From assembly GCF_900184965.1 (NCBI RefSeq), contig NZ_FXYA01000213.1, positions 124,001-188,000 on the forward strand: 64,000 nt of DNA, read 5' to 3'. This document shows positions 26,364-34,471 of the stretch, one piece after another (position 1 is the stretch's first letter; each line of letters begins with the position of its first letter). The position numbers and the translations under genes were made by a program. The DNA comes from Akkermansia muciniphila. GTDB lineage: Bacteria > Verrucomicrobiota > Verrucomicrobiia > Verrucomicrobiales > Akkermansiaceae. The notes under the pieces are model-generated. The model saw only the letters and a list, made by a program, of their open reading frames with translations. It was not told where the DNA came from and ran no database searches.

Positions 26364-26864
26364 TCATCGCCGCCTCTTCCTTCCGTCCGCCGGGCCTTTT
26401 CGGGACAACCGTTCCACGGCTTCCGGAAGCCGGGACGCGCCATCGCCGCCCAGCGCGGCGTCAATATCTTCCAGCGCATGAATCAGGTCAATGACCTCCC
26501 GGCGGGGCAAGGCGCCCCCGGCCGGCACGCAGAAATGAGTGCGGCACGCTAACGGCCTGCCTTCATAAATCATGCATCTTCCCTGCCCGCTTAAAAAAGG
26601 GCAGCTCCCGTCCGGTGACAGCTCCAGCCGGGTGCGTCCGGAAGCGCGCCACGCCTTCCAGGCCACCCATGCCTCACCCAGCGTTACATGCGGCGTCTCC
26701 CCGGTCAGGCGGAACCGGCAGCAATCCGCAGCGCCGGTACAGAAACGCTGGACGCGGGAAGCGCGGAAAGCGCCTTCATCCAGAAGGCGCCGCACCTCCA
26801 TCAACACCCCGGCGGAGGGAACCATTCCCCCCGCCTTTCCCTGGCGGCATTTGCCACGCGCCAT
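26364..26864 (-). CDS. YkgJ-family cysteine-cluster protein (UPF0153)
   Basis: Small (166 residues) protein with the conserved cysteine cluster thought to bind zinc or iron: CTGAADCCRF near residue 42, then CPFLSGQGRC near residue 88 and CRTHFC near residue 106. Function unknown. It follows argJ by 11 bases on the same strand and is probably cotranscribed with argC-argJ, although no link to arginine synthesis is known. Confidence 0.88.
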   Translation of the reverse strand: MARGKCRQGKAGGMVPSAGVLMEVRRLLDEGAFRASRVQRFCTGAADCCRFRLTGETPHVTLGEAWVAWKAWRASGRTRLELSPDGSCPFLSGQGRCMIYEGRPLACRTHFCVPAGGALPRREVIDLIHALEDIDAALGGDGASRLPEAVERLSRKGPADGRKRRR

Positions 26865-26875
26865 GACTGAACCGG

Positions 26876-28153
26876 TTAACAGGTCAGGCCGTCCGCCTTC
26901 GCCTGGTTCCAGTACGCATACTCGGAACGGTTGAAATCCACGTATTCCGGAGACAAATCCGTGGTATACACCGTATGGGAAAACTCGCCCCGATTCAAAT
27001 TGATATCCACCTGGAACGCGGGAACCTGCACGGCCTGCCGCAAATCGTCGGACGGAGTATCCGCCTGCACGCCGCCGCGGCAGGCGGCCAAACCGGCGAT
27101 GTCGATGTCTATCTTCTCTTCGTCCACCTTTGCTCCGCAGTAGCCCACAGCATGAATAATGCGCCCCCAGTTGGGATCGTTCCCGTTCCAGGAACTCTTC
27201 ACCAGGGAAGACTTGGCTACGGCTTCCGCCGCTTTTTTCGCTTCATCCTCCGTGCGGCCTCCCGTCACATGCACGGTGACGAACTTGGTCACCCGCTCTC
27301 CGTCCTGCACGATGTGCTTGGCCAGTTCCAGCATCACATGGGCCAAAGCCTGCTGGAAAGCGTAAATATCTTCCGGAGTTTCCAGCTTCACGCCGGACGC
27401 CCCGTTCGCCATCACCAGAACCGTGTCATTCGTGCTCATGTCTCCGTCAATGGTGATGCAGTTAAAAGAACTCTTCACTCCGGACTGCACGCACAGCTCC
27501 AGCACATCGCGGGAAACGCCCGCATCCGTCGTGATAAAGCACAACATGGTCGCCATGCAGGGATTGATCATGCCAGCCCCCTTGCAGCAGGCGCCGATGC
27601 GCACGGGTTTGCCCTGCACCACAAATTCAATGGCGATGATTTTCTCCTTCGTATCGCTGGTCATCACGGCCTGGGCTACCTCATGCCCCTTGTCGCGGGA
27701 AAGACCCTCCGCCAACTCCGGGAACTTCGGATAAATGCGCATCATAGGCATTGGCAGGCCAATCACGCCGGTGGAACATACGGCCACTTCTGCAGGCTCC
27801 AGCCCCAGAAGCTCCGCAACGCTGCGGCATTCGCCCCTGGCGTCCTCCACACCCCGGGTACCGGTACAGGCGTTCGCGTTCCCGCTGTTCGCCACGATGG
27901 CGCGGATATTTCCTTTCCGGAGATGCTCCCGGCTCACCTTCACGCAGGCGGCCTGCACGCGGTTGGTCGTAAACGTTCCTGCGGACACGCAGGGTTCCGT
28001 GGAATAAATCAGGGCCAGGTCCAGACGCGTGGCCGTAGGCTTCTTGATGCCGCAGCTTACGGCGCTCCCCAAAAATCCCCGGGGCGCGCAAACGCCCCCG
28101 TCAACCGGAATATAGGATGAATCATTCATCGTCTTGAAAGTGTCTTTCAACAT
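26876..28153 (-). CDS. argJ: Bifunctional ornithine/glutamate N-acetyltransferase ArgJ
   Basis: Recycles the acetyl group in arginine synthesis: transfers it from N-acetylornithine to glutamate, and in the bifunctional form also acetylates glutamate with acetyl-CoA. The 425-residue precursor self-cleaves at the Ala-Thr bond in GAGMINPCMATMLCF (near residue 200). Other family motifs: ANSGNANACTG near residue 88 and DGDMSTNDTVL near residue 262. Start codon at 28153; a second Met is at residue 9. The gene follows argC by 9 bases. Confidence 0.96.
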   Translation of the reverse strand: MLKDTFKTMNDSSYIPVDGGVCAPRGFLGSAVSCGIKKPTATRLDLALIYSTEPCVSAGTFTTNRVQAACVKVSREHLRKGNIRAIVANSGNANACTGTRGVEDARGECRSVAELLGLEPAEVAVCSTGVIGLPMPMMRIYPKFPELAEGLSRDKGHEVAQAVMTSDTKEKIIAIEFVVQGKPVRIGACCKGAGMINPCMATMLCFITTDAGVSRDVLELCVQSGVKSSFNCITIDGDMSTNDTVLVMANGASGVKLETPEDIYAFQQALAHVMLELAKHIVQDGERVTKFVTVHVTGGRTEDEAKKAAEAVAKSSLVKSSWNGNDPNWGRIIHAVGYCGAKVDEEKIDIDIAGLAACRGGVQADTPSDDLRQAVQVPAFQVDINLNRGEFSHTVYTTDLSPEYVDFNRSEYAYWNQAKADGLTC

Positions 28154-28162
28154 ATCAAAAAG

Positions 28163-29206
28163 CTACAGAACCCACAAGCCTTCCGTTTCATCAAATCCGC
28201 ACATGATATTGAAGGACTGAACGGCCTGGCCCCCTGCACCCTTCACCACATTATCCTCCGCGCTCATCAGAATCACTCGGTTCGTGCGGGGATCATAAGC
28301 CCAGCCAATGTCCACGCAGTTCGTCCGCGTTACATTCTTGGTATCCGCAGGCTGGTTGCGCCCCAGAAGGCGGACGAACGGGGCCGCGGCATAAGCTTCT
28401 TCCAGCAGGCGGCCGACGCATTCGGGGTCCGCCCCCTTTTTCACTTTGGCCGTAATCGTGGAGCAGATGCCCGTATTAACGGGAATCAAATGGGGGGTAA
28501 AGGACATCACCACCGTTTCCCCCGCGGCATGGGAAAGCTCCTGTTCAATTTCACTCAAATGGCGGTGTTTCGGCACTCCGTAGGCATGAAAACTCTCATT
28601 GCACTCGCAGAACAGCAGCGGAATGGACGCCTTGCGCCCCGCTCCGCTCACGCCGCTGCCGGAACAGACCACCACGTCCTCCGGCTCCAGCATGCCCGCC
28701 TTGAACAAGGGAATGAGAGGCAAAAGAATGCTGGTGGGATAGCAGCCGGGAGAAGCCACAATGCGCGCCCGGGCAATCTCCTCCCGGCGCCACTCCGGCA
28801 AGCCGTACACGGCCTCCTGCATCAGGGCAGTGTCCGGGTGGGGGTTCCCGTAATACTCTTCGTACACCTCCGGGCTGTCCAGACGGAAATCCGCGCTCAG
28901 GTCAATCACGCGCACGCCCCGGTCCACCAGACCGCGGGCATAGGAAGCGGCCACGCCATGAGGCAGGGCCAGAAAAGCGACCTCCGCCCCAGTGGCGGCA
29001 ATCGCTTCCACATCGGAATCCGTAAACTTCAGGTCGGAACCCGGAACCTGCCGAAAACGGGGAAAAACCTCCCACAACGGCTGCCCGGCATACTGGCGGG
29101 AAGTAGCGCATACCAGCTTCACGCCGCGATGGTTCAAAAGGATGCGCAACAACTCCTGCCCGGTGTAGCCACTGGCTCCGACGACTGCAACTTGAACTTG
29201 CTTCAT
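28163..29206 (-). CDS. argC: N-acetyl-gamma-glutamyl-phosphate reductase ArgC
   Basis: NADPH-dependent reduction of N-acetylglutamyl phosphate to the semialdehyde in arginine synthesis. The 347-residue protein has the Rossmann start VAVVGASGYTGQELLR, the catalytic Cys in ASPGCYPTSILLPL near residue 152, and FTPHLIPVNTG near residue 235. First gene of argC-argJ-ykgJ on the minus strand. Confidence 0.97.
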   Translation of the reverse strand: MKQVQVAVVGASGYTGQELLRILLNHRGVKLVCATSRQYAGQPLWEVFPRFRQVPGSDLKFTDSDVEAIAATGAEVAFLALPHGVAASYARGLVDRGVRVIDLSADFRLDSPEVYEEYYGNPHPDTALMQEAVYGLPEWRREEIARARIVASPGCYPTSILLPLIPLFKAGMLEPEDVVVCSGSGVSGAGRKASIPLLFCECNESFHAYGVPKHRHLSEIEQELSHAAGETVVMSFTPHLIPVNTGICSTITAKVKKGADPECVGRLLEEAYAAAPFVRLLGRNQPADTKNVTRTNCVDIGWAYDPRTNRVILMSAEDNVVKGAGGQAVQSFNIMCGFDETEGLWVL

Positions 29207-29237
29207 GACAAAAAAGGTATGCTATGAAAAAAGACTC

Positions 29238-29266
29238 TTGCCAACACTAAAGTTTTCCTATATACA
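29238..29266 (+). promoter_or_regulatory. Sigma-70-like promoter for tRNA-Pro
   Basis: TTGCCA at 29238-29243 and TATACA at 29261-29266 are separated by 17 bases. The -10 lies 42 bases before the tRNA start. The match is 4-5 of 6 in each box; no start site has been shown. Confidence 0.5.
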
Positions 29267-29308
29267 CCTCGCCGTCACGAGACACGACCCCGGTCGGTCC
29301 GAGTTCAT

Positions 29309-29385
29309 CGGGTTGTAGCGCAGTCTGGTAGCGCACCTGCATGGGGTGCAGGGGGTCGCAGGTTCGAATCCTGTCAACCCGACCA
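29309..29385 (+). tRNA. tRNA-Pro (anticodon GGG)
   Basis: A 77-base cloverleaf with an encoded CCA. The acceptor CGGGTTG pairs with CAACCCG; the anticodon stem CCTGC/GCAGG holds the loop ATGGGGT with anticodon GGG; the T arm is CAGGTTCGAATCCTG. The initial C1 is typical of bacterial tRNA-Pro. A terminator follows within 10 bases. Another tRNA-Pro (TGG) lies at 45.9 kb. Confidence 0.96.
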
Positions 29386-29392
29386 TTTTTAA

Positions 29393-29430
29393 CCGCTGTA
29401 AGCTGAAACGCTTACAGCGGTTTTTATTTT
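29393..29430 (+). terminator. Rho-independent terminator after tRNA-Pro
   Basis: An 11-bp perfect stem CCGCTGTAAGC/GCTTACAGCGG with a 6-base loop is followed by TTTTTATTTT. It sits 8 bases after the tRNA. Confidence 0.9.
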
Positions 29431-29955
29431 CCCCTGTTGTTAAAACAGCCACACGTCAAAATGAAAAATGCCGTATTGTGGGCCGCAGAAATGGCAAGGG
29501 ATGGGTATGCGTCAGTATTTCGAATCCATTGATTACCCCATTTGCATACGGCTGCATGTATGCGTTGCGGGAATGGATGGTCAGACGGTGAACGCCGAAA
29601 ATGATGCGACCAGGTTTGCGATGGTGACTACGGGCAGTCCAAAACCGGATTCCCAACCGTCCAGCGAGAGGGCGTTAAAGATGCGATGGATGCTCAATGA
29701 CAGGATACAGGCGTTCATAACGAGGCTACCAGGGAAAGATACGAGGCAGTGGCCAGAAATGGCCTGCTGGCCGGGCAAAGCCGATGCAAACACCCTGCAC
29801 GGAGCGGGCGGCTGGACAAGTTATTAAGATACCCGGCATAGTTCTATCAGAGGTCTTGGCGCATTACACGGCCCCTTACCGCCTGTCCCTATGAACAAAG
29901 CAATCCGGCATAACATCCTTTTTCCTTCCCCGGAACAATTTGAAACCTCTGTTCT
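29431..29955. other. Gene-poor stretch between tRNA-Pro and the frameshifted kinase
   Basis: About 525 bases with no convincing gene. One plus-strand frame is open for 119 codons (29468-29827), but its composition and lack of recognisable motifs speak against it, and another plus-strand frame reads a plausible stretch (residues like ATRERYEAVARNG) that is broken by stops. This looks like decayed coding sequence next to a tRNA, a common scar of lost mobile DNA; the origin is inference. No inverted-repeat ends or attachment duplication was seen. Confidence 0.4.
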
Positions 29956-30487
29956 CTACAACACGATCTCCACATTGTAAGGCTCGTCAATCAACAGATA
30001 GTCACAGCCGTAGGACCTGCATTTTTCAAGATTATCCCTGTTTTCACGCAGCAACTCTTCCCGTGTCAAGGCAGCATTCTCCACACGCTTTTCAATCGCA
30101 TTCTCATCAATTCAGGATATCATGATAATGCCCTTGAATATAATTCTCTGAAAAAATCAGGCATACATACCGTATCTGTTCCCGGCAGGCTTGCGTAAAA
30201 TCCTTTTTCCAGTCAAAGGGAATATAGCAACCTTCCACCACTAAATTCTGACCGTTTTCAATCGCGGTCTTTACAATTTCCCTGATCATGCCCCAGAGGA
30301 AGGGGGTCAGCTCTTCATCGGGGCTCTCAGGAGAAAGGGGACACATTCCGCTGCGTATCAACCCCATCTTTAAATGGTCAATGGACAAATAGGGATAGGA
30401 ATATTTTTCAAGCACCCGCTGCGCCGCAAGCGTTTTCCCGGTATGCGTGCCGCCGCCAATCAGAAGAATCATAAAAACATTAATCAT
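29956..30487 (-). pseudogene. P-loop kinase-like gene, frameshifted
   Basis: Nucleoside/small-molecule kinase-like P-loop protein in two frames. The first 126 codons (30487 to about 30110) encode GGGTHTGKTLAA (Walker A at residues 11-22), a lid-like region and IRYVCLIF, then end at a TGA just after HDILN. In the next frame the coding sense continues directly (DENAIEKRVENAALTREE, then YGCDYLLIDEP) to a stop at 29956. Joined, the product would be about 175 residues, a normal size for an adenylate-kinase-like or 2-phosphoglycerate-kinase-like enzyme. One base gained or two lost at about 30109 would explain it. Could be a real decay, an assembly error or, less likely, programmed frameshifting. 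Confidence 0.75.
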
Positions 30488-30532
30488 TCATGTTTCATAA
30501 GAAAAAACAATCTGTCATAACCTTCCAACAAC

Positions 30533-30562
30533 AAAGCCTTTGCCGGTTCCGGCAAAGGCTTT
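30533..30562 (-). terminator. Hairpin after the TPR gene
   Basis: A perfect 13-bp inverted repeat (AAAGCCTTTGCCG and complement) with a 4-base GTTC loop lies 41 bases past the stop of the minus-strand TPR gene. On the minus strand the stem ends in CTTT followed by GTTGTT, so the T run is short. Confidence 0.65.
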
Positions 30563-30602
30563 GAGCATGGCGTCCCATTACGGGCGCGGGATGAAAACCG
30601 CC

Positions 30603-31985
30603 TTAATTGCCGTAAGAGGATTCCACGCGCCGGGCTACGTCGCGGTAGCCGTACTCGGCATCGTAAATCTGCTGGAATGCAGCCAGGGATTCCCCCTTCT
30701 TGCCCTGTTTTTCATAAAGCAGGCCGATCATGTAGAGGATTTCCTTCTTGGTGTCATTCATTTCTATTAATTCCTTATTGGCTTCCTCCAGCTGGCGCAG
30801 AGCCATATCATGCATGTTCTTGGCGTCATAACACTTGCCAAGCAACAGCATGGCGCGGATGCGGATATGGGGATTGTTGCGGGCGCGCTGGAGTTCCGGA
30901 ATGGCTTCCGTGTAATTGCCGCAGTCGAAGAGGGCCTGCCCCAGTTCAAAACGGGTCTGCGGATCCGTGGGGTTGTTTTCCACGCGCTGGCGGCACAAGG
31001 CCACCTGCTGTTCCGCGGCCTCCTTGCTGAACTGGGCCAGCTGTTCCTGAAGTTCCTTATTATCCGGCTCCGCGGCAGCACGGCGGCGGATTTCCTCCAC
31101 CTGGGCCTTGCGGCAGCGTTCATTCATTTCCGAGGCCTTGTTTTCCAGGGAAATATCATTATTGCTGAGGCTGAACGCGTAATTATAGAAGGAATAGGCA
31201 TTCGCCCAGTCTTCCATTTGTTCATAAACGCCGGCAATGTCGCGCACGACGGCCAGATCCTGCTGGTTCTGGGCGTAACGGGCGGAGAGAAGCCCCAGGC
31301 GCTCTTCCAGTTCCGCACGGGTGAGTCCTTTCTTGTCGCTCTTGTCCAGGGTGTTCGTTTCGGATGAGTTCTTCATCACGTCCCGGAAGCTTTTGGCTTC
31401 CTCCCACTTTTGCTGCTGCATCGTGGCGCGTGCCATGCAGTCCTTTTCACTCTTCACGGCCACACTGTCCGTAGGATCCAGCTTTACAAGGTCATGGTAC
31501 ACCTCCGCAGCCTGGGCCGGCATATCCCGGGAAACGTAATGGGAGGCCAGCATATGGAGCATTTTCTTATTGCCCGGGTGCCCCTGGCGGACGGTCTCCA
31601 GAGCAAAAGCGGCCAAGTCCGGAAAATCCACTTCCATGGCAGCCATGAACAGGGCCTCGTTGACCGGAATGCTGTAAGGATCATGTTCCAATTCGTCTTC
31701 CAGCGCGGAAAGCTGGGTAGCCGCGTCTTTTTTGGAAGAAGTGAGCTTGCTGGTGCTGATTTTCATGCCGCTGAACAGGCCTCCTCTCTTGGCCTCCGGA
31801 TTCAATTTGATTTCACAGGCGCGCAACGCCTTGCGTCCTTCCAGAAAGCCGGGGAGCTGCTTTACCAGGGCCTTGAGCAGACTGACGGCATAAGGATAAT
31901 TGTTCATGTCCACCGCCTGGCGGGCGCGCACCCAAAATTCGGCCTGCTGGGGAGTCAACTGTTCTTCTGTAATCGTTTCAATCAT
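30603..31985 (-). CDS. Tetratricopeptide-repeat (TPR) protein
   Basis: Function unknown; TPR arrays mediate protein assembly. With a start at 31985 (MIETITEEQLTPQQAEFW) it has 460 residues; the frame extends a further 14 codons. Helical repeats are spread through the protein, for instance ARQAVDMNNYPYAVSLLKAL near residue 20, AEVYHDLVKLDPTDSVAV near residue 165, and ELGQALFDCGNYTEAIPELQRA near residue 355. A long charged helical section lies between. No signal peptide or membrane segment. Stands alone, divergent from the rsuA-type gene. Confidence 0.82.
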   Translation of the reverse strand: MIETITEEQLTPQQAEFWVRARQAVDMNNYPYAVSLLKALVKQLPGFLEGRKALRACEIKLNPEAKRGGLFSGMKISTSKLTSSKKDAATQLSALEDELEHDPYSIPVNEALFMAAMEVDFPDLAAFALETVRQGHPGNKKMLHMLASHYVSRDMPAQAAEVYHDLVKLDPTDSVAVKSEKDCMARATMQQQKWEEAKSFRDVMKNSSETNTLDKSDKKGLTRAELEERLGLLSARYAQNQQDLAVVRDIAGVYEQMEDWANAYSFYNYAFSLSNNDISLENKASEMNERCRKAQVEEIRRRAAAEPDNKELQEQLAQFSKEAAEQQVALCRQRVENNPTDPQTRFELGQALFDCGNYTEAIPELQRARNNPHIRIRAMLLLGKCYDAKNMHDMALRQLEEANKELIEMNDTKKEILYMIGLLYEKQGKKGESLAAFQQIYDAEYGYRDVARRVESSYGN

Positions 31986-32120
31986 GGAACTATATAAGCG
32001 TAAATGGGAATAATGGCAGCGCCCCAACAGGGCGGCCCTGCATGTAATGGTTCAATGGTATCAGCCGGGGAGGCATACTTCAACCTTGTTTTTTGTTCCC
32101 GTTAGGAAAAAATACGCCGT

Positions 32121-32813
32121 ATGAGACTGGATGCTCTTTTATCCCGTTACGGATATTGTTCCAGGCGGGAAGCGCCGGGTTGGATCAAACGCCACTCCGT
32201 TACATTCAAAGGAAAACCATGCTCCGCGCCCACGGACAAGGTGCAGGCGGAAGGCATCCTGCTGGACGGAGAACCTGTAGAATTCCCGGACGGCCTGTAC
32301 GCCGCCCTTTACAAACCTGAAGGGTACACATGCAGCCATGACGACGGTGAGGGGGATTTGATTTACGATCTGCTGCCCTTCCGGTGGCGGAACAGAAACC
32401 CTGCGGTCTCTTCCGTAGGACGGCTGGACAAGGAAACTTCCGGTCTGCTGCTCCTCACGGATGATGGAAAATTCATCCACCGCATGACCTCCCCCCGCCA
32501 TCACGTCGCCAAGGTTTATGAAGCCGTCACGGAGAAGGATATCCCTATAGAAGCCGTAGAGCTGTTCGCCTCCGGAACTCTCACGCTGAACGGGGAGGCT
32601 CGCCCCTGCGCCCCCGCCCTGTTGGAAATCCGGGAGCCGCGGCTTGCCCGGCTGACGCTTACGGAAGGGAAATACCACCAGGTCCGCCGCATGCTGGCCG
32701 CCGCAGGCGCTCCCGTCTTATCTCTGTGCCGCGTTTCCATCGGCTCTCTGCATCTGGATAGCCTGAACCTGAAACCGGGGGAATGGGCGCCCATCCGTCC
32801 GGAGGCGCTGTAA
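32121..32813 (+). CDS. Pseudouridine synthase, RsuA/RluB/RluE/RluF family
   Basis: Converts uridine to pseudouridine in rRNA; RsuA-like enzymes act on 16S U516, RluB/E/F on 23S. The 230-residue protein starts with an S4 RNA-binding domain (MRLDALLSRYGYCSRREA), then the catalytic domain with SSVGRLDKETSGLLLLTDDG (catalytic Asp in GRLD, near residue 102) and HQVRRMLAAAGAPV near the C-terminus. Length and S4 architecture fit RsuA best, but the subtype is not certain. The RluA-family gene starts 14 bases later. Confidence 0.88.
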   Translation: MRLDALLSRYGYCSRREAPGWIKRHSVTFKGKPCSAPTDKVQAEGILLDGEPVEFPDGLYAALYKPEGYTCSHDDGEGDLIYDLLPFRWRNRNPAVSSVGRLDKETSGLLLLTDDGKFIHRMTSPRHHVAKVYEAVTEKDIPIEAVELFASGTLTLNGEARPCAPALLEIREPRLARLTLTEGKYHQVRRMLAAAGAPVLSLCRVSIGSLHLDSLNLKPGEWAPIRPEAL

Positions 32814-32827
32814 TCCTCCCGTCCGCC

Positions 32828-33604
32828 ATGTGGCTCCCTATTTCCGACGCGCCGATTGCCTGTTTTCCGCACTTTGAGGTAGCGGCGGAATCCGGGGACT
32901 GGATTGTGGTGGACAAGGGGGCGCCCCTCATCGTCCACCCGTCCAACGGGAAAAAGGAACCCAACCTTCTGGAAGGGGTGGAAGCCCTGCTAAGCTACGA
33001 AATAGCCAACGGAGCCGCCCTTTCCCTGGTCAACAGGTTGGACCGGGAAACCAGCGGCCTGACGCTGATTTCTAAAAACAAAAGAGCGGCCAGGGAGCTG
33101 GGAAGAGCCATGCAGCGGCGTCTGATGCACAAGGAATATCTGGCGATCGTGCAAGGATGGCCTGAATGGACGGAAACAGCATGCGCCGCCCCCATTTTAA
33201 GACAGGGGGAAGTGGCGGAAAGCCGCATATGGGTCAAACAGGCCGTGCATCCAGCCGGCAAAGCATGCACTACCGTTTTCCGGAAAGAACGGACGTGGAA
33301 CACACGCCGGGGCCCCCTGGCGCTGGTCCGGTGCATTCCGGAAACGGGACGCATGCACCAGATACGCGTGCATCTGGCACACCTGGGACATCCCATCCTG
33401 GGTGACAAAATTTACGGCCCCTCCGAACATTGCTATCTGGAATACATCCAGCATGGATGGAGCCGGGAGTTGGAGGAACGGCTGGTTCTGCCGCGCCATG
33501 CGCTGCATGCCTGCCGGCTGGAATTTCCGTTTGATGAAGAAACCTTCACCGCGGAAGCCCCCCTGCCGGAAGACATGCGGCTGCTGCTTGAAACCGGGGA
33601 TTAG
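32828..33604 (+). CDS. Pseudouridine synthase, RluA family
   Basis: Pseudouridine synthase without an S4 domain. I start at 32828 (MWLPISDAPI), 258 residues. Family motifs: GDWIVVDKGAPLIVHP, then the catalytic Asp in LVNRLDRETSGLTLISKNK near residue 67, and ETGRMHQIRVHLAHLGHPILGDKIYG near residue 172. The target, rRNA or tRNA, cannot be told. Together with the preceding gene it forms a two-gene RNA modification pair; it converges on the nitroreductase with 13 bases between stops. Confidence 0.9.
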   Translation: MWLPISDAPIACFPHFEVAAESGDWIVVDKGAPLIVHPSNGKKEPNLLEGVEALLSYEIANGAALSLVNRLDRETSGLTLISKNKRAARELGRAMQRRLMHKEYLAIVQGWPEWTETACAAPILRQGEVAESRIWVKQAVHPAGKACTTVFRKERTWNTRRGPLALVRCIPETGRMHQIRVHLAHLGHPILGDKIYGPSEHCYLEYIQHGWSRELEERLVLPRHALHACRLEFPFDEETFTAEAPLPEDMRLLLETGD

Positions 33605-33617
33605 CAAAAAAACTCCG

Positions 33618-34259
33618 TCAGATGACCGGAATGACCTCATCCCGGTCAAAACGCACTTTCGCCAGGCGGGCGTACTTATCCGCCTCTTCATTCCGGTAAC
33701 CCAGGGCCAGGGCGCAAAGCGTGTAATAAGGGGAATTTTCCAGATGAAGAACACGGTCATAGGCAAGCGGATCCATCCCTTCCAGCGCGCAAGTGTCCAC
33801 GCGGAGATCCGCGGCACAGCTCATCATGAACCCGAGGGCAATGTACACCTGCCGTTCCAGCCAGGCTTTCAGCGCTTCCGGAGACTTGGAACCCACCAGT
33901 TCAAAAATGCGGGCGCGGTACTGGTCCAGGGAATCCATGGTGACACCGCGCACTTCCACGATACGTTCCAGATAACGCTGCACGTCTTCCGGCTTGAAGT
34001 CCCTGCGGGCACAGAAAACCACCAGATGGGAAGCGTCCGTAACCTGGGGCTGTCCCCATGAAACCTCCCTAAGCCGGGAACGCACGGAGGGATCCCGGAC
34101 GTCAAGGAACTTCCACATCTGAAGCCCCAGAGAGGAAGGACTCAAATGCAGGGATTCCAGAAGGGCTTCCCAGTCTTCCGCCGGAATGCGGCGGTCCGGA
34201 TTGAATACCTTGGTGGCGTAACGCCATTCCAGCGTCTCGATCAATTCCTGAGCGTTCAT
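33618..34259 (-). CDS. Nitroreductase-family NAD(P)H-dependent oxidoreductase
   Basis: FMN enzyme that reduces nitro or quinone groups with NAD(P)H. The start at 34259 (MNAQELIETLEWRYATKVF) gives 213 residues, the family length; the frame is open much farther upstream but that part has no family resemblance. Signature: RYATKVFNP near residue 13, LHLSPSSLGLQMWKF near residue 37 (FMN-contacting), VSWGQPQVTDASHLVVFCAR near residue 70, and a C-terminal GYRNEEADKYARLAKVR. Downstream of lptD on the minus strand but 213 bases separate them. Confidence 0.88.
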   Translation of the reverse strand: MNAQELIETLEWRYATKVFNPDRRIPAEDWEALLESLHLSPSSLGLQMWKFLDVRDPSVRSRLREVSWGQPQVTDASHLVVFCARRDFKPEDVQRYLERIVEVRGVTMDSLDQYRARIFELVGSKSPEALKAWLERQVYIALGFMMSCAADLRVDTCALEGMDPLAYDRVLHLENSPYYTLCALALGYRNEEADKYARLAKVRFDRDEVIPVI

Positions 34260-34471
34260 ATTCGTGTATGATGTTTCATGCAGGAAGCCGGGCGGCATTT
34301 CCCCGCAGCTTGCTCCATGCCCTGGCATTTTCCCCGTTCCCTGCCGGAATGCAAGCCAAGGTTCCGGCACAAGCGCGGCAGCGGCTCCCTGCCGGCCCCG
34401 CCCTTCTTCCTGTCCGGCACGCCGGAAACAGCTCCGCTCCCCATCCCGCCAATCGCGCGGCTTTCCGGGCA

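Noticed and set aside
29468-29827. 119-codon frame after tRNA-Pro
   Set aside because: No motif, no ribosome-binding site, Trp/Met/Cys-rich composition unlike its neighbours; more likely decayed sequence.
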